A stretch of 64,000 nucleotides of DNA from Sipunculus nudus (lineage: Eukaryota; Annelida; Sipuncula; Golfingiida; Sipunculidae). Below, piece by piece: positions 23,301 through 32,110 of the stretch (positions within the stretch are counted from its first letter, which is position 1; each line of letters opens with the position of its first letter). The stretch is from NCBI GenBank assembly GCA_026874595.1, contig CM049314.1, positions 54,233,812-54,297,811 on the forward strand, in the 5' to 3' direction. The notes beneath the pieces are model-generated. The model did not search any database, was not told the DNA's origin, and worked only from the letters and a program-made list of their open reading frames with translations. The translations under genes and the position numbers were made by a program.

Positions 23301-24537
23301 TTATTGAGCTGTGGCAGTGGTGGTATCCAGGTAATGTACACTTTATTTATTATACTGTGTAATTGTATTGATTTACAGTTAACCTGTTCTTATACTGTGA
23401 AATTGTATTGATTTAGTGTATTGTAATGTTAGGGTTGTTTTAAGAATAAATTTTAATTATTTCTTAACAAAAAACACTGACTTCTTTATTCATTCCCCTA
23501 GACATTTCACGCTGCCTAGTGTTACAGAATCTGATTTTCATTTATCTCCGTAACAAAATTTATGCTCGTCACGATCTGTTGATATTAGGTTCCGTAACAA
23601 TCATCACTTCGCAAACACGTTCAAACCTTTATAATTATATAATTGTGATATTCTCGTTCATGTATTAAAACATAACAATAATGAACTGAAAACTGATATT
23701 TGTAGAAAACCTAAGAAGATGTCTGAGTTGAATGGTGGATGTAACAGCCTGCACTGGGCAGGTCCGGAATGGGCAGACACAATCCCTCCAGGGGTGGCGC
23801 CACCTCCGCCAAGCCAGTCAGAGAACAGTAATAGTTACATAGACCCGGTCTCTATACCAAGTCCAAGATACGACCACGAACCTACAGAAGGCCGCCGGTA
23901 TCTGGAGCTCCAGAATCCGGACCAGTCCAATTTTTATGAAAATGAGGGACGGGCACAAATCAACGGCAGACCGGATGGCGGTCTTACAGCACCAGATGTC
24001 GTGCCAATCTCAAGTGTTTTATCCCTGGGAAGTAGTGCAAATGCGGGGGCGTATGAAAACTTAGAAAGTTATACAAGAAGAAATGAAAGTAAAAAAAGTA
24101 GAAGCTATGAGAATGCTTCATTTATTGAGCGATTAAAGCGGCGGGGGCACATTGTTAATATATTCCGTACTTCTGTGAATGAAAACGGATGTAACGCAGA
24201 ACAACCAACGGCTCAAGCTGCGCCACCGAACCAGCGACAAGCAAGGTCAACAACGCCTGACACGACCCGGGGTGCGGCGACATCTCGTCAGCAATCCGCT
24301 GCTTCTCGTGATGAACGCCGGGCCACGAAAAGCCGTCAGAAACGTGGAGGGGGAAGAGACACCCGAGAGAAACAGTATGACAGAAAGTATGAGAACGAGT
24401 CCGTGATACAAAGACTAAAACGCCGTAGTCAAGGCGGAGGTCTTTTCCGAAGCAGATCAAGGCGAGACAACGGCGTGGATCAGTCTGCCCCTCCTCCTGT
24501 CTCTGACATCAGGAAAATGTTTGATCAATCCGCATGA
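4553..24537 (+). CDS. Gene A: single-pass vWA-domain receptor with four-YEN cytoplasmic tail
   Basis: Coding exons are 4553-5354, 10429-10554, 20533-20668 and 23706-24537. All junctions are GT-AG with matching phases 1, 1 and 2, giving 631 aa. Order in the protein: N-terminal hydrophobic signal (about 15-34), Ser/Thr-rich spacer, vWA domain (about 85-265), short Cys-rich segment (268-309), transmembrane helix (320-346), then a polar cytoplasmic tail. The vWA domain has DISQS (Asp91, Ser93, Ser95) and Asp197 in ISDGD, but the usual MIDAS Thr is absent in the GFGLRGAL loop. The tail has APPPP and four Tyr-Glu-Asn motifs at Tyr432, 471, 489 and 583. Two of these continue into matching IERLKRR and IQRLKRR blocks. 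It is likely a surface adhesion or recognition receptor; its ligand is unknown. A missed exon inside the very long introns cannot be excluded. Confidence 0.85.
5570..5629. repeat. (CT)n(TA)n compound microsatellite
   Basis: A run of CT dinucleotides passes directly into TA dinucleotides. Confidence 0.95.
6784..6890. repeat. (CT)n(TA)n compound microsatellite
   Basis: CT run followed by a long TA run with one TTTA interruption. It has the same CT-to-TA order as the tract at 5570. Confidence 0.95.
7007..8094. mobile_element. Non-autonomous TIR transposon, pogo-like
   Basis: The left end CAGTCAAGCCCACTTTGTGT and the right end (AATAAGCGGGCTTG) are related as inverted repeats, extended by CGGTTAATA and CCGGTTATTATCA-type motifs inside. 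TA lies beside both ends, as expected for a Tc1/mariner-pogo TA target. The interior holds further CCCGGTTATTGTCAT phrases. No transposase could be read on either strand. The superfamily is inferred from the terminal motif only. Confidence 0.5.
8313..8347. repeat. (TA)n microsatellite
   Basis: TA run that abuts the truncated LTR end at 8354. Confidence 0.95.
8354..8402 (-). mobile_element. Truncated short LTR (start portion), minus strand
   Basis: Read on the minus strand this begins TGTTACGGGGTGACAT and continues AAGCGGACCGAACTGTC, as in the solo copy at 11677. It stops at the TA microsatellite. Directly upstream of it on the minus strand is AAGAGGGGGTG (8403-8413), a polypurine tract. Confidence 0.75.
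8403..8522 (-). mobile_element. Miniature LTR-element interior with PBS-like and PPT motifs
   Basis: About 120 bp lie between two short-LTR segments. On the minus strand a damaged primer-binding motif (AGGGGCTCGTC, 8508-8518) follows one LTR and a polypurine tract precedes the next. This is the layout of a terminal-repeat retrotransposon in miniature. There is no coding capacity. Confidence 0.55.
8523..8632 (-). mobile_element. Short LTR, 5'-truncated copy, minus strand
   Basis: On the minus strand it contains GAAGCTTGC, TAGCGAAGCGGTTGGTACG, a damaged ATCGAATCCCGGATCGGCC and the end CTCGTAACA. It joins the neighbouring gag remnant at a short stretch resembling AGAAGCTTGC. Confidence 0.7.
8640..9230 (-). 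pseudogene. Decayed retrotransposon gag, minus strand
   Basis: The minus-strand translation shows a Lys/Glu/Leu-rich coiled-coil segment followed by VPPFQEKEVDKYFLHFEKV and LKWPKENWTMLLQ, a Ty3/gypsy capsid signature. Stops and indels interrupt it. The same text occurs on the + strand at 15180-15780, so both derive from one gag lineage. The C-terminal half, protease and polymerase are absent. Confidence 0.75.
9279..9296 (-). other. Primer-binding site, tRNA-Pro type
   Basis: The minus-strand text TGGGGGCTCGTCCGGGAT lies 3 bases after the LTR end. It is the classical primer-binding site complementary to the 3' end of tRNA-Pro, known from gammaretroviruses and several LTR elements. Confidence 0.85.
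9300..9440 (-). mobile_element. Short LTR with tRNA-like core, minus strand
   Basis: This is a 141-bp LTR. On the minus strand it starts TGTAAAAGCGGACCG and ends CTTCGTAACA, followed by the primer-binding site. Its middle holds TAGCGAAGCGGTTGG (A-box-like) and GGGTTCGAATCCC (a perfect B box), spaced as in a tRNA gene. Compared with the solo copy at 11677, about 14 bp near the start are missing. Confidence 0.75.
9450..9800. other. Gene A intron 1, no feature seen
   Basis: AT-rich, with no exon or repeat recognised. Confidence 0.4.
9808..10326. mobile_element. Dyad-rich TIR element with GCGACATGTCGC motifs
   Basis: The left end GGCCATACACGAGGCGACAT and the right end (read inverted, GTCCATACACGCAGCGACAT) form terminal inverted repeats. 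At least five copies of the palindromic core GCGACA(T/A)GTCGC or close variants cluster at 9823-9950 and 10290-10350. No transposase is seen. It sits about 100 bp upstream of gene A exon 2. Confidence 0.5.
10429..10554 (+). CDS. Gene A coding exon 2: short Cys-rich segment
   Basis: Acceptor TTTTTTTATAG and donor CCAG|GTAATT bound 42 codons in phase 1-1. It reads ACNNSCPGRCRCD and later ECDDDD, five cysteines in all. The spacing recalls the ETTCPASCVSNAGCFCD exon of gene B, so the two exons are probably homologous. Confidence 0.85.
10555..11676. other. Gene A intron 2, left part
   Basis: No exon or recognisable repeat. Confidence 0.4.
11677..11832 (+). mobile_element. Solo short LTR with tRNA-like core
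   Basis: This 156-bp copy runs from TGTTACGGGGTGACATT to TCTTCGTAACA. It contains GAAGCGGTTGGTACGCC and GGGTTCGAATCCCGGATCGG. Flanks ATTA and ATTG are a near-match for a 4-bp duplication. It is the same family as the minus-strand copies at 8354-9440. Confidence 0.75.
11833..12733. other. Gene A intron 2, no feature seen
   Basis: AT-rich, with a short TA run near 12543. No exon or element recognised. Confidence 0.4.
13235..13933 (-). pseudogene. LINE ORF2 C-terminal fragment with zinc-finger-like motif
   Basis: A 232-residue frame contains YKWKLVDSYRCSYCFIELET followed by KEHIFYECF. This is the CxxC...H....C arrangement of the zf-RVT domain at the end of many LINE ORF2 proteins. It is out of frame with the upstream fragment, so the copy is not functional. 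Confidence 0.7.
14009..14626 (-). pseudogene. LINE ORF2 fragment, post-RT region
   Basis: A 205-residue frame reads RNLTLFGRAEICRTLALSKV and HFVWRGEKPK, a pattern typical of the region just after the reverse-transcriptase domain in L1/Tx1-type LINE ORF2 proteins. The RT catalytic core itself is not present. The ORF continues after a frame change in the next fragment. Confidence 0.7.
15042..15059 (+). other. Primer-binding site, damaged tRNA-Pro type
   Basis: TGTGGGCTTGTCCGGGAG matches the tRNA-Pro primer site at 15 of 18 positions and lies just after the 5' LTR. The leader after it (AGTTTTGAAAATTTATTAGG) is nearly the same as that of the minus-strand element at 9279. Confidence 0.7.
15170..16250 (+). 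pseudogene. Decayed gag of the Gmr1-like element
   Basis: Pieces in changing frames read KIMQDLVSKGFIEESE, a Lys/Glu-rich coiled coil, VPPFQEKEVDKYFLHFEKV and LKWPKENWTMLLQ. Further on come YELVPEAYRQ-like and YVEFSRTKEQLFDR segments, diagnostic of SCAN-like capsids in this element group. A zinc knuckle (16185-16226) reads CNYCKKEGQLISNC, where the usual His is Gln. Stops occur throughout. Confidence 0.75.
16300..16700 (+). repeat. Degenerate ~70-bp repeats in the gag-protease linker
   Basis: The phrase GACTCCTGCGAGGA..TAAGGCTAGGTCCTTT recurs about three to four times with drift (near 16417, 16459, 16501). It is probably a repeated acidic linker in the original polyprotein, now broken by stops. 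Confidence 0.5.
16795..17364 (+). pseudogene. Retrotransposon aspartic protease fragment
   Basis: The frame reads ILRDTGSGQTLML near its start, with the DTG active-site triad of retropepsins. IQLLLGNDVSG follows about 60 residues later, the second conserved retropepsin block. The frame stays open for 189 codons, the longest intact stretch of the element, and continues into linker sequence. Confidence 0.75.
17289..18166 (+). pseudogene. Integrase fragment
   Basis: The zinc-binding region SGHLGINKTY and CKSCHTCQMVGKPNQ is followed by the DDE core: IIVDCV (first Asp), DQGSNFMS (second Asp) and AIERFHRTLKS (Glu). A stop follows the first block and several frames change. The open part at 17888-18166 holds the last two catalytic residues. 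It precedes the reverse transcriptase, which gives the element its unusual order. Confidence 0.78.
18170..18605. other. Unexplained AT-rich segment inside the retroelement
   Basis: Between integrase and the YIDD motif, where the first half of RT should be, the sequence is AT-rich and shows no RT similarity in any frame. It may be an inserted or substituted piece. No terminal repeats were found. Confidence 0.45.
18608..19440 (+). pseudogene. Reverse transcriptase (C-terminal) and RNase H fragment
   Basis: It begins close to AYIDDLVVYSE (YIDD at 18620-18631). Later it shows FFGMVGYYRKFCSN, SSPVSAAPDFSVPFKLAVDA and a RNase H start VDASDTDAGAVL. Then come ICYFSKKLN, IEKECLALILALQHFEVY and DHNPLTFMN. 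Stops and frame changes interrupt it. The fingers and first palm motifs are missing. Confidence 0.8.
19507..19518 (+). other. Polypurine tract
   Basis: AGGAGGGGGGG immediately precedes the 3' LTR start, as needed for plus-strand priming. Confidence 0.8.
19519..20212 (+). repeat. 3' LTR
   Basis: 694 bp from TGTTACATG to CCGTAACA. It carries the same blocks as the 5' LTR. An AATAAA-type signal (AAGAATAAATTAA) sits near 20048, a possible polyadenylation signal. Confidence 0.85.
20533..20668 (+). CDS. Gene A coding exon 3: transmembrane segment
   Basis: Acceptor ATCTTTCAG and donor AACAG|GTACAA bound 136 bp (phase 1 in, phase 2 out). It encodes a Gly/Val/Leu-rich helix of about 27 residues starting VTVWMIVTFVLAG, then a Cys cluster (CGCLACYC) and basic stop-transfer residues NKRNR. 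The juxtamembrane cysteines are candidates for palmitoylation. Confidence 0.88.
20884..21302. repeat. 51-bp minisatellite, about 8 copies
   Basis: The unit resembles TCGCGATACC.CACTAAAGAT followed by GATACATTGTGTCATGATATGATACATG. Eight diverged copies were counted. Because 51 is a multiple of three, the minus strand keeps a 140-codon open frame of repeated Tyr/His/Met text, which is an artefact. Confidence 0.85.
21579..22715. repeat. 44-bp satellite array, about 26 copies
   Basis: The unit ATAAAATACCGAAGATTAAA + CATTAAGTTTATTCACACCCTGAG repeats about 26 times with few changes. Variants such as CACATCC, GAAAATT, GATTGAAC and CACCCCC recur in the same order about 10-11 units apart, so a block of the array was itself duplicated. 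It lies in gene A intron 3. Confidence 0.95.
22727..23599 (+). mobile_element. Solo LTR related to the Gmr1-like element
   Basis: 873 bp from TGTTACAGGTGTC to TTCCGTAACA, flanked by ATCA on both sides (22723-22726 and 23600-23603). It shares GTAGAGACACAGCG, GACATTTCACGCTGCCTAG and the terminal region with the LTRs at 12738 and 19519 but has extra and diverged stretches, so it is a subfamily. It ends only 106 bp before gene A exon 4. Confidence 0.85.
23706..24537 (+). CDS. Gene A coding exon 4: cytoplasmic tail
   Basis: After acceptor TTTGTAG the frame runs 277 codons to TGA. The tail is polar, rich in Arg/Ser/Asn, with PPGVAPPPPSQ near its start. YEN occurs four times (DNA 23935, 24052, 24106, 24388), twice followed by xSxIxRLKRR. 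YxN is the known core of Grb2-type SH2 ligands when the Tyr is phosphorylated. No folded domain is recognised. No AATAAA is seen within 300 bp after the stop. Confidence 0.88.
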
Positions 24538-24540
24538 TCA

Positions 24541-24910
24541 AACGACTCCGCATATAAACCAGTGCATGTCAGCTCCCTGTAAAGACGGGCGATTGTTTTC
24601 AACGATGTTCGTTGGAAGACAAAATTAACAATTATAAGCATAACTGGCTGTGATTTTATTAGCTTCGCTAGCTCCGAATCAGGTTTCATCCTTTAATTGT
24701 CATATCGTAAATAGTCATTTCGTCTGAGTAGTCAGCGTCATCGTTTATCACAGATATGAAAGGCAATAAGTAAAATATGATGAGGTGGTGGACTGCATGG
24801 AACATTTTTAATCTTTATAGGCTATGTCCATGGCCTGTAAGTGGTGCTGACCATTGAATGAGGGTGACAGTAACTATGTGATCAGAATGGTATGCCATAT
24901 AAGGCATGAT
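24541..24910. other. Probable 3' UTR and flank of gene A
   Basis: No canonical polyadenylation signal is seen and nothing else was recognised. Confidence 0.4.
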
Positions 24911-24915
24911 AAGAA

Positions 24916-25128
24916 CAGGGGCGGATCCAGGATTAAGGAAAAGGGAGGGGGGGGGGGTCGAACCCAGGAAGACTAATGAAAACCCTAAAAAAGGGTCCCC
25001 AAATCTGGAAAAAGGGGGGGGGGGGTCCAGGCCCCAAAATTTTGTCTGAAGCCCTTAAAAAAGTTTTTGATGAAAAAAGGGGGGTCCGGACCCCTGGAAC
25101 CCCCCCCCCCCCCCCGAATCCGCTTCTG
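24916..25128. mobile_element. hAT-like MITE, copy 2
   Basis: Starts CAGGGGCGGATCCAGGA and ends GAATCCGCTTCTG, with AAGAA on both sides (24911-24915 and 25129-25133). It contains three long G or C runs and repeated GGGTCC blocks. Confidence 0.85.
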
Positions 25129-25133
25129 AAGAA

Positions 25134-28100
25134 TGGTAAGCATGGTTTTATATAATTGGGACTTGAAATCATGTCATTAATACTCATTAGGACTTTAACG
25201 TGAATATATCCAATGTCCTTTTGAAATTTCGCCATTATGATTTTGAGGCACCAGCGGGTTTCTAACTGAGGATATGGACCAGGCTACACGCAGCGACTTT
25301 ACTCTACAGTCGTAGCAGATCTCCATCGCTATAACCGCTGTTTGTAAAGCAAGGTTTTCTTTGTCTGACCACCATGGTCTTGTTGATCTGATTTTACAAC
25401 CGTTCAGACACAAAGCCGAGAATTAGACCAAGGAGAACGGGTGTCGAATGATTAAACTTTGGAGCTGGATGCACAATGCGATACCACGCTCTCATTAGTC
25501 TGTATTCAGTTCTGTGATCTGTGCCAACCTGGTGGTGGGACCCAGAGAACTTTGCTGGTTAACACCAGAGAGATCAGAGATGACTGTAGTGTGTAACTGC
25601 TGGGGGGGGGGGAGTGTAGGGCCCCTGTCCCAGGCAGCATCACACTCCTAGGGCATGGAGATATGATTATATGTAAGCAATCAAACTGGTATTTATATAA
25701 ACCAGGTCTACTGACAATCATTGTCATAACTAACTGCAAAATAATTTTGAAGAAAAAACATTCAAAAACACTAGTGTGTTTTTCAGACTTTCATTCTTGC
25801 AACCTCGAGGCTAATCGAACATCCGGTTACAAATACCTCTAAATTAAATAAAGTAAATTGAACGTCTAATTAAATTTACCCATCATCACAATCAGACTTG
25901 ATATCCGTAAACCTTCGGCTAACCAAAGGAGGACTGTAGTTATGCATTTCCCCGCAAGAATAAAAGACGCAACTCCCTTACCCCAGTTTTTGGTTATATA
26001 ATCTTGATGTTGGACAGCTAAACTTTATCTGTGATTTAGAGCTTGTGGATTATAAATATACTTTATGCTGCAATTATTATTAGAATTATATATAAGACGG
26101 AGAATGATAGCTGTATGATTATACATGTGTATCACTGCGTTAAGCTGTAAACAAAGTGTTTGTATGTGTAGGTTTAAGATGAATCCCGTCATGGATTTTT
26201 TTCCCAAAATAAATTGAGTATAACTATGGAACTTAAGCATGATCATTTTATTCTATGACACATACATACATATCCTCACACTCCTACACATACATACCGA
26301 TGCGCATTATGCAGTAGAACTCATGCTTACGTTCATTCCTCAATATCGACCAGAGCTTCAACGGCGGTCATAATCATTTTTTGTCAATCACGTGAACTCA
26401 TCTTTTCCGATTTACGGCAAGGTCACTCGGTTCCGGAAACCTATAAACACCGCCATTACGGTCAGTGACCGAAACTTACGTTCCCGAGGCAGCGGAAATC
26501 TTACGCTTCTAAAGAAGCAACTGATTTTCACGCTGCTAGCTTTGACCGTTTATGATATATTTAGACACCAGATGGCGGTTCGTTGTCCGCTGAACAAAAA
26601 GTGCGTATGATGTGACAACCAGCCAACCAGATGCCAATAAACAAACACTCAACAGGCATCCTGGCTCCGCCCATAGCTGCGCTTCAAGCGCCGTTTACGT
26701 TCGAATTTTAATTGCTTCCTCTGCATGCTCGCATCATCGACCGATTCGATTCTGACAGTATGACTGTGTTAGCGTAGCCATGTGTCTGTTGTCTGCAGAA
26801 CTGAAACCAGCCAGCGAGGTTTGCACGCAGCCTTTGTTGTTACGTTTCATTTGAATTACAGCTCACCGACCGGACATCCTATGTGCCCAAGGCCCTAAGC
26901 AAACCACGTCTGCGGCAATTCTTTCTGAGCCTGTGGCCTGTTCAGACGGTTACCATGGCAATGAGCTGTCACTCAAAACGAATGAACATGATTGGCTCCG
27001 TGCATTCCTCGCTTGGCCGTGTCTTCCAGCACAAGGTCTCATCTGATTTGACAAAAATACAGTGCTCCCCTCTGGTGTAGCAATTCAGGATACGAGGTCA
27101 TAACAAAAAGCGCTTACCATATAGGAAGTAGGCCTATAGTTAAAGCGCTGTATAAAGAGCGTACCGAAACTTGGTTACTGTCGTTAAACAAGGGGAGCGT
27201 CTACTTGTGATGTCAATACCATGCACAAGTTTTTCACTCTCAGAGCTTCATGTCTGCCAAGAATTCCTTGGATAAAGATCAACACCTGGAAAGTGACTGA
27301 AATGATAGACCTAGTCAGCCGCCTCCTACGATAACACCTCCGTTGGTTGGCACATGCGTGTGTGTGACTAATTTAAATCTTTTGAGTCTATCGGATCTTG
27401 ATACTCGATTTTGTCTGTTAATTACTGATGGACTTTTTTGTATTTTTAAATGCCTTTTATCACATGAATACCATACACAATAATTACATAAGTCAGATGA
27501 GGCTTATGCTGTTCAGTATCAATCAGGACCGTCACAGGAACTATCTATTATAATAGACGTTGCTACTACTCCACTTTTGTCACGGAACTAGTACTCCTCT
27601 GTGGCCTGGCCTCTGATATGCCCGTTTTTGGTCCTTAACTGTAGGGAATGATGCCACGTGTTCCCCCAGTGGGGTCATTCCCCATGCCTGCCCATAAATT
27701 GTGAGAAATTTGACATTTTCTTCGCGCAGGGGCTTTTGCGGAACTACGCAAAAACGGGTAATATGCTAGTATATATAAGGGATAGCATTTTTGAAGTTTG
27801 TGTTTTATCATTATTCAGCAGAGTAGACAGATCAGGAAGTCTTAACAGTCTTAACAGAGTCCGGTTGCTGATGAAAAAAAGCTCGGAGATTTTCAAGCTT
27901 TGAATAAATGGGTAAAGTGAAGACATTTATCCTTTCCGAGGATGAGCTAGAATATTCAAATTTAGTAAATCACGGTATAATAACAACAAAGTTCAAAGAG
28001 CACCTCACATCTTTCGTTAAAGAAGGGGAAAGTCAATCAAATCGTGCTCGTTTTATGATGTTAGGAACTATAAAGAATAGTAAAATATGACAGTGTGGAC

Positions 28101-31015
28101 ACAGCAGTAATGAAGCCTTCCACTGCCATATATTCAAGAATCGATTCCCGGCCTTGTAAATCTGTATATTTTACCTCCGTTGACCAACAGAGTGCTTATA
28201 ATCAATTTCTTGAGGCGTCAGAAGTCCATACTTAAGTAACAGCTTTCATTATAATCTTTTGAGAGTTCATTTTTATCTTTTGAAACTGTATATCGGCCAC
28301 CGATTGGGACACATTGACTTGTGTATCTTAAAGATATCAGTATTTCTGAAACATTTTGTGACCATCTGTCGGTATTAGAAATTGTCCTGTAGTTCAGTGG
28401 AATTAAGTCTAAAAGTAAAACCTAAAAGTAAAATATCTTTTATCTCAAACAAAAGTGAAGTAACAGGATCACCTTATTCCATCCACAAGAGTAGAAACCG
28501 GTCCTAATAAACAAATATCATTTGATACGCTTTCAGACACACAATCAATGTATCATAAAATCTAAATAAAATACGTCATGCATTAAACAAGAATAAGCTA
28601 GAATTCACAAAATGTTTAAAACAGTCACATCCCATGGTAGAGAGAGGTCTTGCGTGGAATCTACACCCAGTATAGTCTCCGTGAATGTCACCCTGTCTTC
28701 CCAGTAATGAGAATGCAATGGATGGTATCGTAATGATATATGGTATCGTAATGCTATATATGGTAATGTATTATAGATTTCGGCTCTCTGCTGGACATGC
28801 AAATCCTTAAATGTATTTGCTAATATGTGGTTATATACAAATAATGCCAATGAGATAATTATTTTACAGTAATGAATTGATAGAATATAAAATAGAATTA
28901 AAATAGATAAATTGGATGAAATAATATATTTGTAGTACAACAAAGAGTTATAGGTATTTTCACGATTCGGCCCGACGATGTGACGCCATCCAGGAACTTA
29001 AGGTGAAGCTTATAATTAGGGGTCCAACAACATAATGATTATCATCCTTTAATACCTATTACCGTAAAATGCAAGGAGAGCAAAAATTATCTGTAGTGTC
29101 AAATAATTTAAAAAAATGTTATTGGAGAGTAAAAAATCCGCGAAACCACGATGCATTAAATTTTACACTTGCCCACTCTGTCTATTGAAAAAAAACCCGC
29201 CGGCTGATCAATATTCAGGTACATGCGGTAATAACATTACGCGTCGTTAAAGCACTTGTCAACACATATACCCTCGTGATTCGTGTATTTAAGAATAAAC
29301 ACTTTACTGTCATTTCGAAACTACTGGGTCAAAACTGGGGTCAACTAGATTTTCCTATGATAAAGAACTGACTAAACAGGGCGTAGACAAAGACTGTCCA
29401 CTTCATAAGATCCGGATCTTTAAGGTTTGTTTGTCCGATGGGGTCTTATACTCTAGGGCTGTTACCCGGCCGGTTTTGTATTCCACATGTTGTCAGGCAC
29501 TGCACACAAGGCTATTATTTATTTATACTCCAGTGACAGCGTGTTTTTGACAATTCTTATTCACCATCCTCATGATAGAGTTGACCAAGTATATCGTTAA
29601 TCGCATCCATATAGACATTGAAACCTGTAGTTTTTTTTAAAGGGGCCTAATCACCTATAAACCATGTTGAATTAACACTAAAATAACAAAAATAACATTT
29701 TCTCTTTGAAATAAATTGCTAGTGGACCGGGCGCGATCATAGGCCTCAACATTAACACAGCGCGTTGGACTTGTGCATCGCCTGGGCCAGAACACCTGTT
29801 AATTAGGAGGTACCCTGACCCCAAATATGTTATACACGTTCCTGCTTGCTGGAACATCATATGGTGCGGTCTCTCAGGTCTAAGCTCCGGTATACGACCT
29901 GTGCTGCCCGTGTCTTACAAATCTGTTGCGACATATTCTACAACGAATTTACTCGTCTAGAACTAACTTTCTCCCACAAATCAAAAATAAAATTAGAAGA
30001 AGCAAATTCATACATAGATGCATCGGACGATAAATCCAATAACCAAAACCAGAAAATAACGTATAAGGATTAGGGCAAAGCTAAATTGATTAAAAAATAT
30101 AGGAAAGTATGTATTATATCTAAGTACAAGTCAAACACGACTTTATAATGCGTATGAAAATATTTATTATTTTGCTGTGACCCCTATAATGGCCGTTCTA
30201 CACTCACCCACACACTCGTCATCACCATACACACATACTCACACAGACATATATATGTATGTTGTTACATATGTAACATAGCGATACAAAAATGCTTTCA
30301 TAACTTGACGTCTTCAAACTTCTGATAAAGAATTTAGTCACGACTACATTGCTCAACCTCGTATGTTAAAGTTGTCACCCTGGACGGTCTTAGTACCACT
30401 CGATATATAATGCGAAGGAATTTACATCAGTGTTGTAAGACAGGATCGTCTTTACAATAAACAAGGCGTATGTAAAGAGGAAAACGAAAAAACCTGGATA
30501 TTCCTGTCCTGAAAGAAAATTTTACTTTGTGAGTCATGCAAGTTTACCTGTGAGAAACAACAATACCGAGAGCAAGACTGAATGTAAGTTGTTGGTAGTT
30601 GGTGTGTAGAAAGATGTATATATAATTTGAAATTCTCTCTAAAATCCCATTGTTACAGGATTTTAATATCCTGATTTATGACAAGGATTAATTTGTATAG
30701 TTAAATTTGTTATATCCAGTGATGGATACTGCATTTTGCACTTGGCGATCGGTGTCAAGTGTCATCCGGGTGGTGGTCACTGGGTACAGGTAACATTTTC
30801 TCATTAAGTTTGTCAGCAACAGTTTGTAATTTTTGCTTGCTGAAAATCTTCGATATTCGCAAACATGTTGTTCAGTTGCGTATGCCTGTTTGTTGGTTTG
30901 TTTGTGTGATTGTCTCCACTCTACTGGCCACAATTTTGTAGCAATCGATCTGAAACTGTAGCAATCGATCTGAAACTTACAGGGTTGATTAAAATCTAAA
31001 AGTCCTGGAAACCCT
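25134..31015. other. Intergenic, no gene recognised
   Basis: Several short open frames exist (for example near 26392, 27658, 27908 and 29846), but none has a recognisable domain, plausible splice partners or neighbours. There is a small imperfect palindrome at about 27642-27690 (GGGAATGATGCCAC vs GTGGGGTCATTCCC). A 21-bp direct repeat TGTAGCAATCGATCTGAAAC occurs near 30938 and 30958. Confidence 0.45.
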
Positions 31016-31019
31016 AATG

Positions 31020-31780
31020 TTTTTGGTCAAACTAGGTCAAAGGTCAAAGTCAAAGTCATAAAAAAGTCAACAATTTATTTGCGTAATAACTTCATTCAAA
31101 ATTGTCATATCTACACAAACTATAGCCCATTTTGTTCCTCTAGACTTTCTCCATGCGATGGTCTTGTCAAATGTCATCTTTGAGTGTGTCAGTATGTGTG
31201 TCTGTCTGTCAGTTGTCCTCAATTTCGCCTGCATGCTGGTCCTTTAATAAAACATTCTACAGGTCCTTTCATAAAACATTCTACAGGTCCTTTTCATAAA
31301 ACATTCTACAGGCAACAGTTTTGCAGGAATCATTTTGAAGCTGGTAGATCTTCTGTCTTACATTGATATATCAAAACTGATTATCATTTTTGGAAAATAG
31401 CCGCTAGGGGATGCTGCATTTTAAACACGGTAACATATCTTTTTTTGTCATATCTCCAAAATTATAGACCTAAGCTACATAAATCATAGCTCAATTTGTA
31501 CCTCTATGTTTTTCTTAAAGGATGGTCTAGTCAACTGTCATCTCGGATGTGTCAGTATGTCTGTCTGTTTTCAGACTTGATCAATTTCTTATCAGCCGAG
31601 CTAAAAACCACTTTGTACACAACAAGGTATCAAACTCAACTGAAGAGAATATTATATTATATTTGATGTGAAAAGGATGTACCTAGTCACCCCGGAGCAA
31701 AATTTCATCACAATGTATCTAATAAGCTTTACCCAGATGACAGTTGACACGGATCGCCGTGGGTATCAAGCAGTACCCAG
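31020..31780. repeat. Dispersed-repeat remnant with internal duplications
   Basis: Two related blocks (about 31085-31205 and 31440-31570) share GTCATATCT.CA, CTA.AGC.CA.TTTGT, CCTCTA and GTGTCAGTATGTCTGTCTGT. Between them the phrase GGTCCTTTCATAAAACATTC is tandemly repeated three times (31238-31311). It looks like the tail of an old transposable element. Confidence 0.55.
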
Positions 31781-31936
31781 CACTGGGTATAGCAAATTTC
31801 ACTGTTAACCTATTCCTGTCATAAATCAGGAAGTTGAATTCATGGACCAATGAGATTTCACACACATATTCAAATTATATTTATCTACTTATAAATCTAT
31901 CAACCCCTAAAGTTCGGAATTTTTTATATCTAATCA

Positions 31937-31937
31937 T

Positions 31938-31991
<54 letters not shown>
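31937..31991. repeat. (TA)n microsatellite
   Basis: TA run. A second run follows at 32053-32105. Confidence 0.95.
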
Positions 31992-31994
<3 letters not shown>

Positions 31995-32043
31995 GGTAGT
32001 GTTACCCTCCGATGTAAAGTGCTCTATGGCCTACAGACTACAG

Positions 32044-32052
<9 letters not shown>

Positions 32053-32105
<53 letters not shown>
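32053..32105. repeat. (TA)n microsatellite
   Basis: TA run, so the open frame crossing it is not a gene. Confidence 0.95.
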
Positions 32106-32109
<4 letters not shown>

Positions 32110-32110
<1 letters not shown>

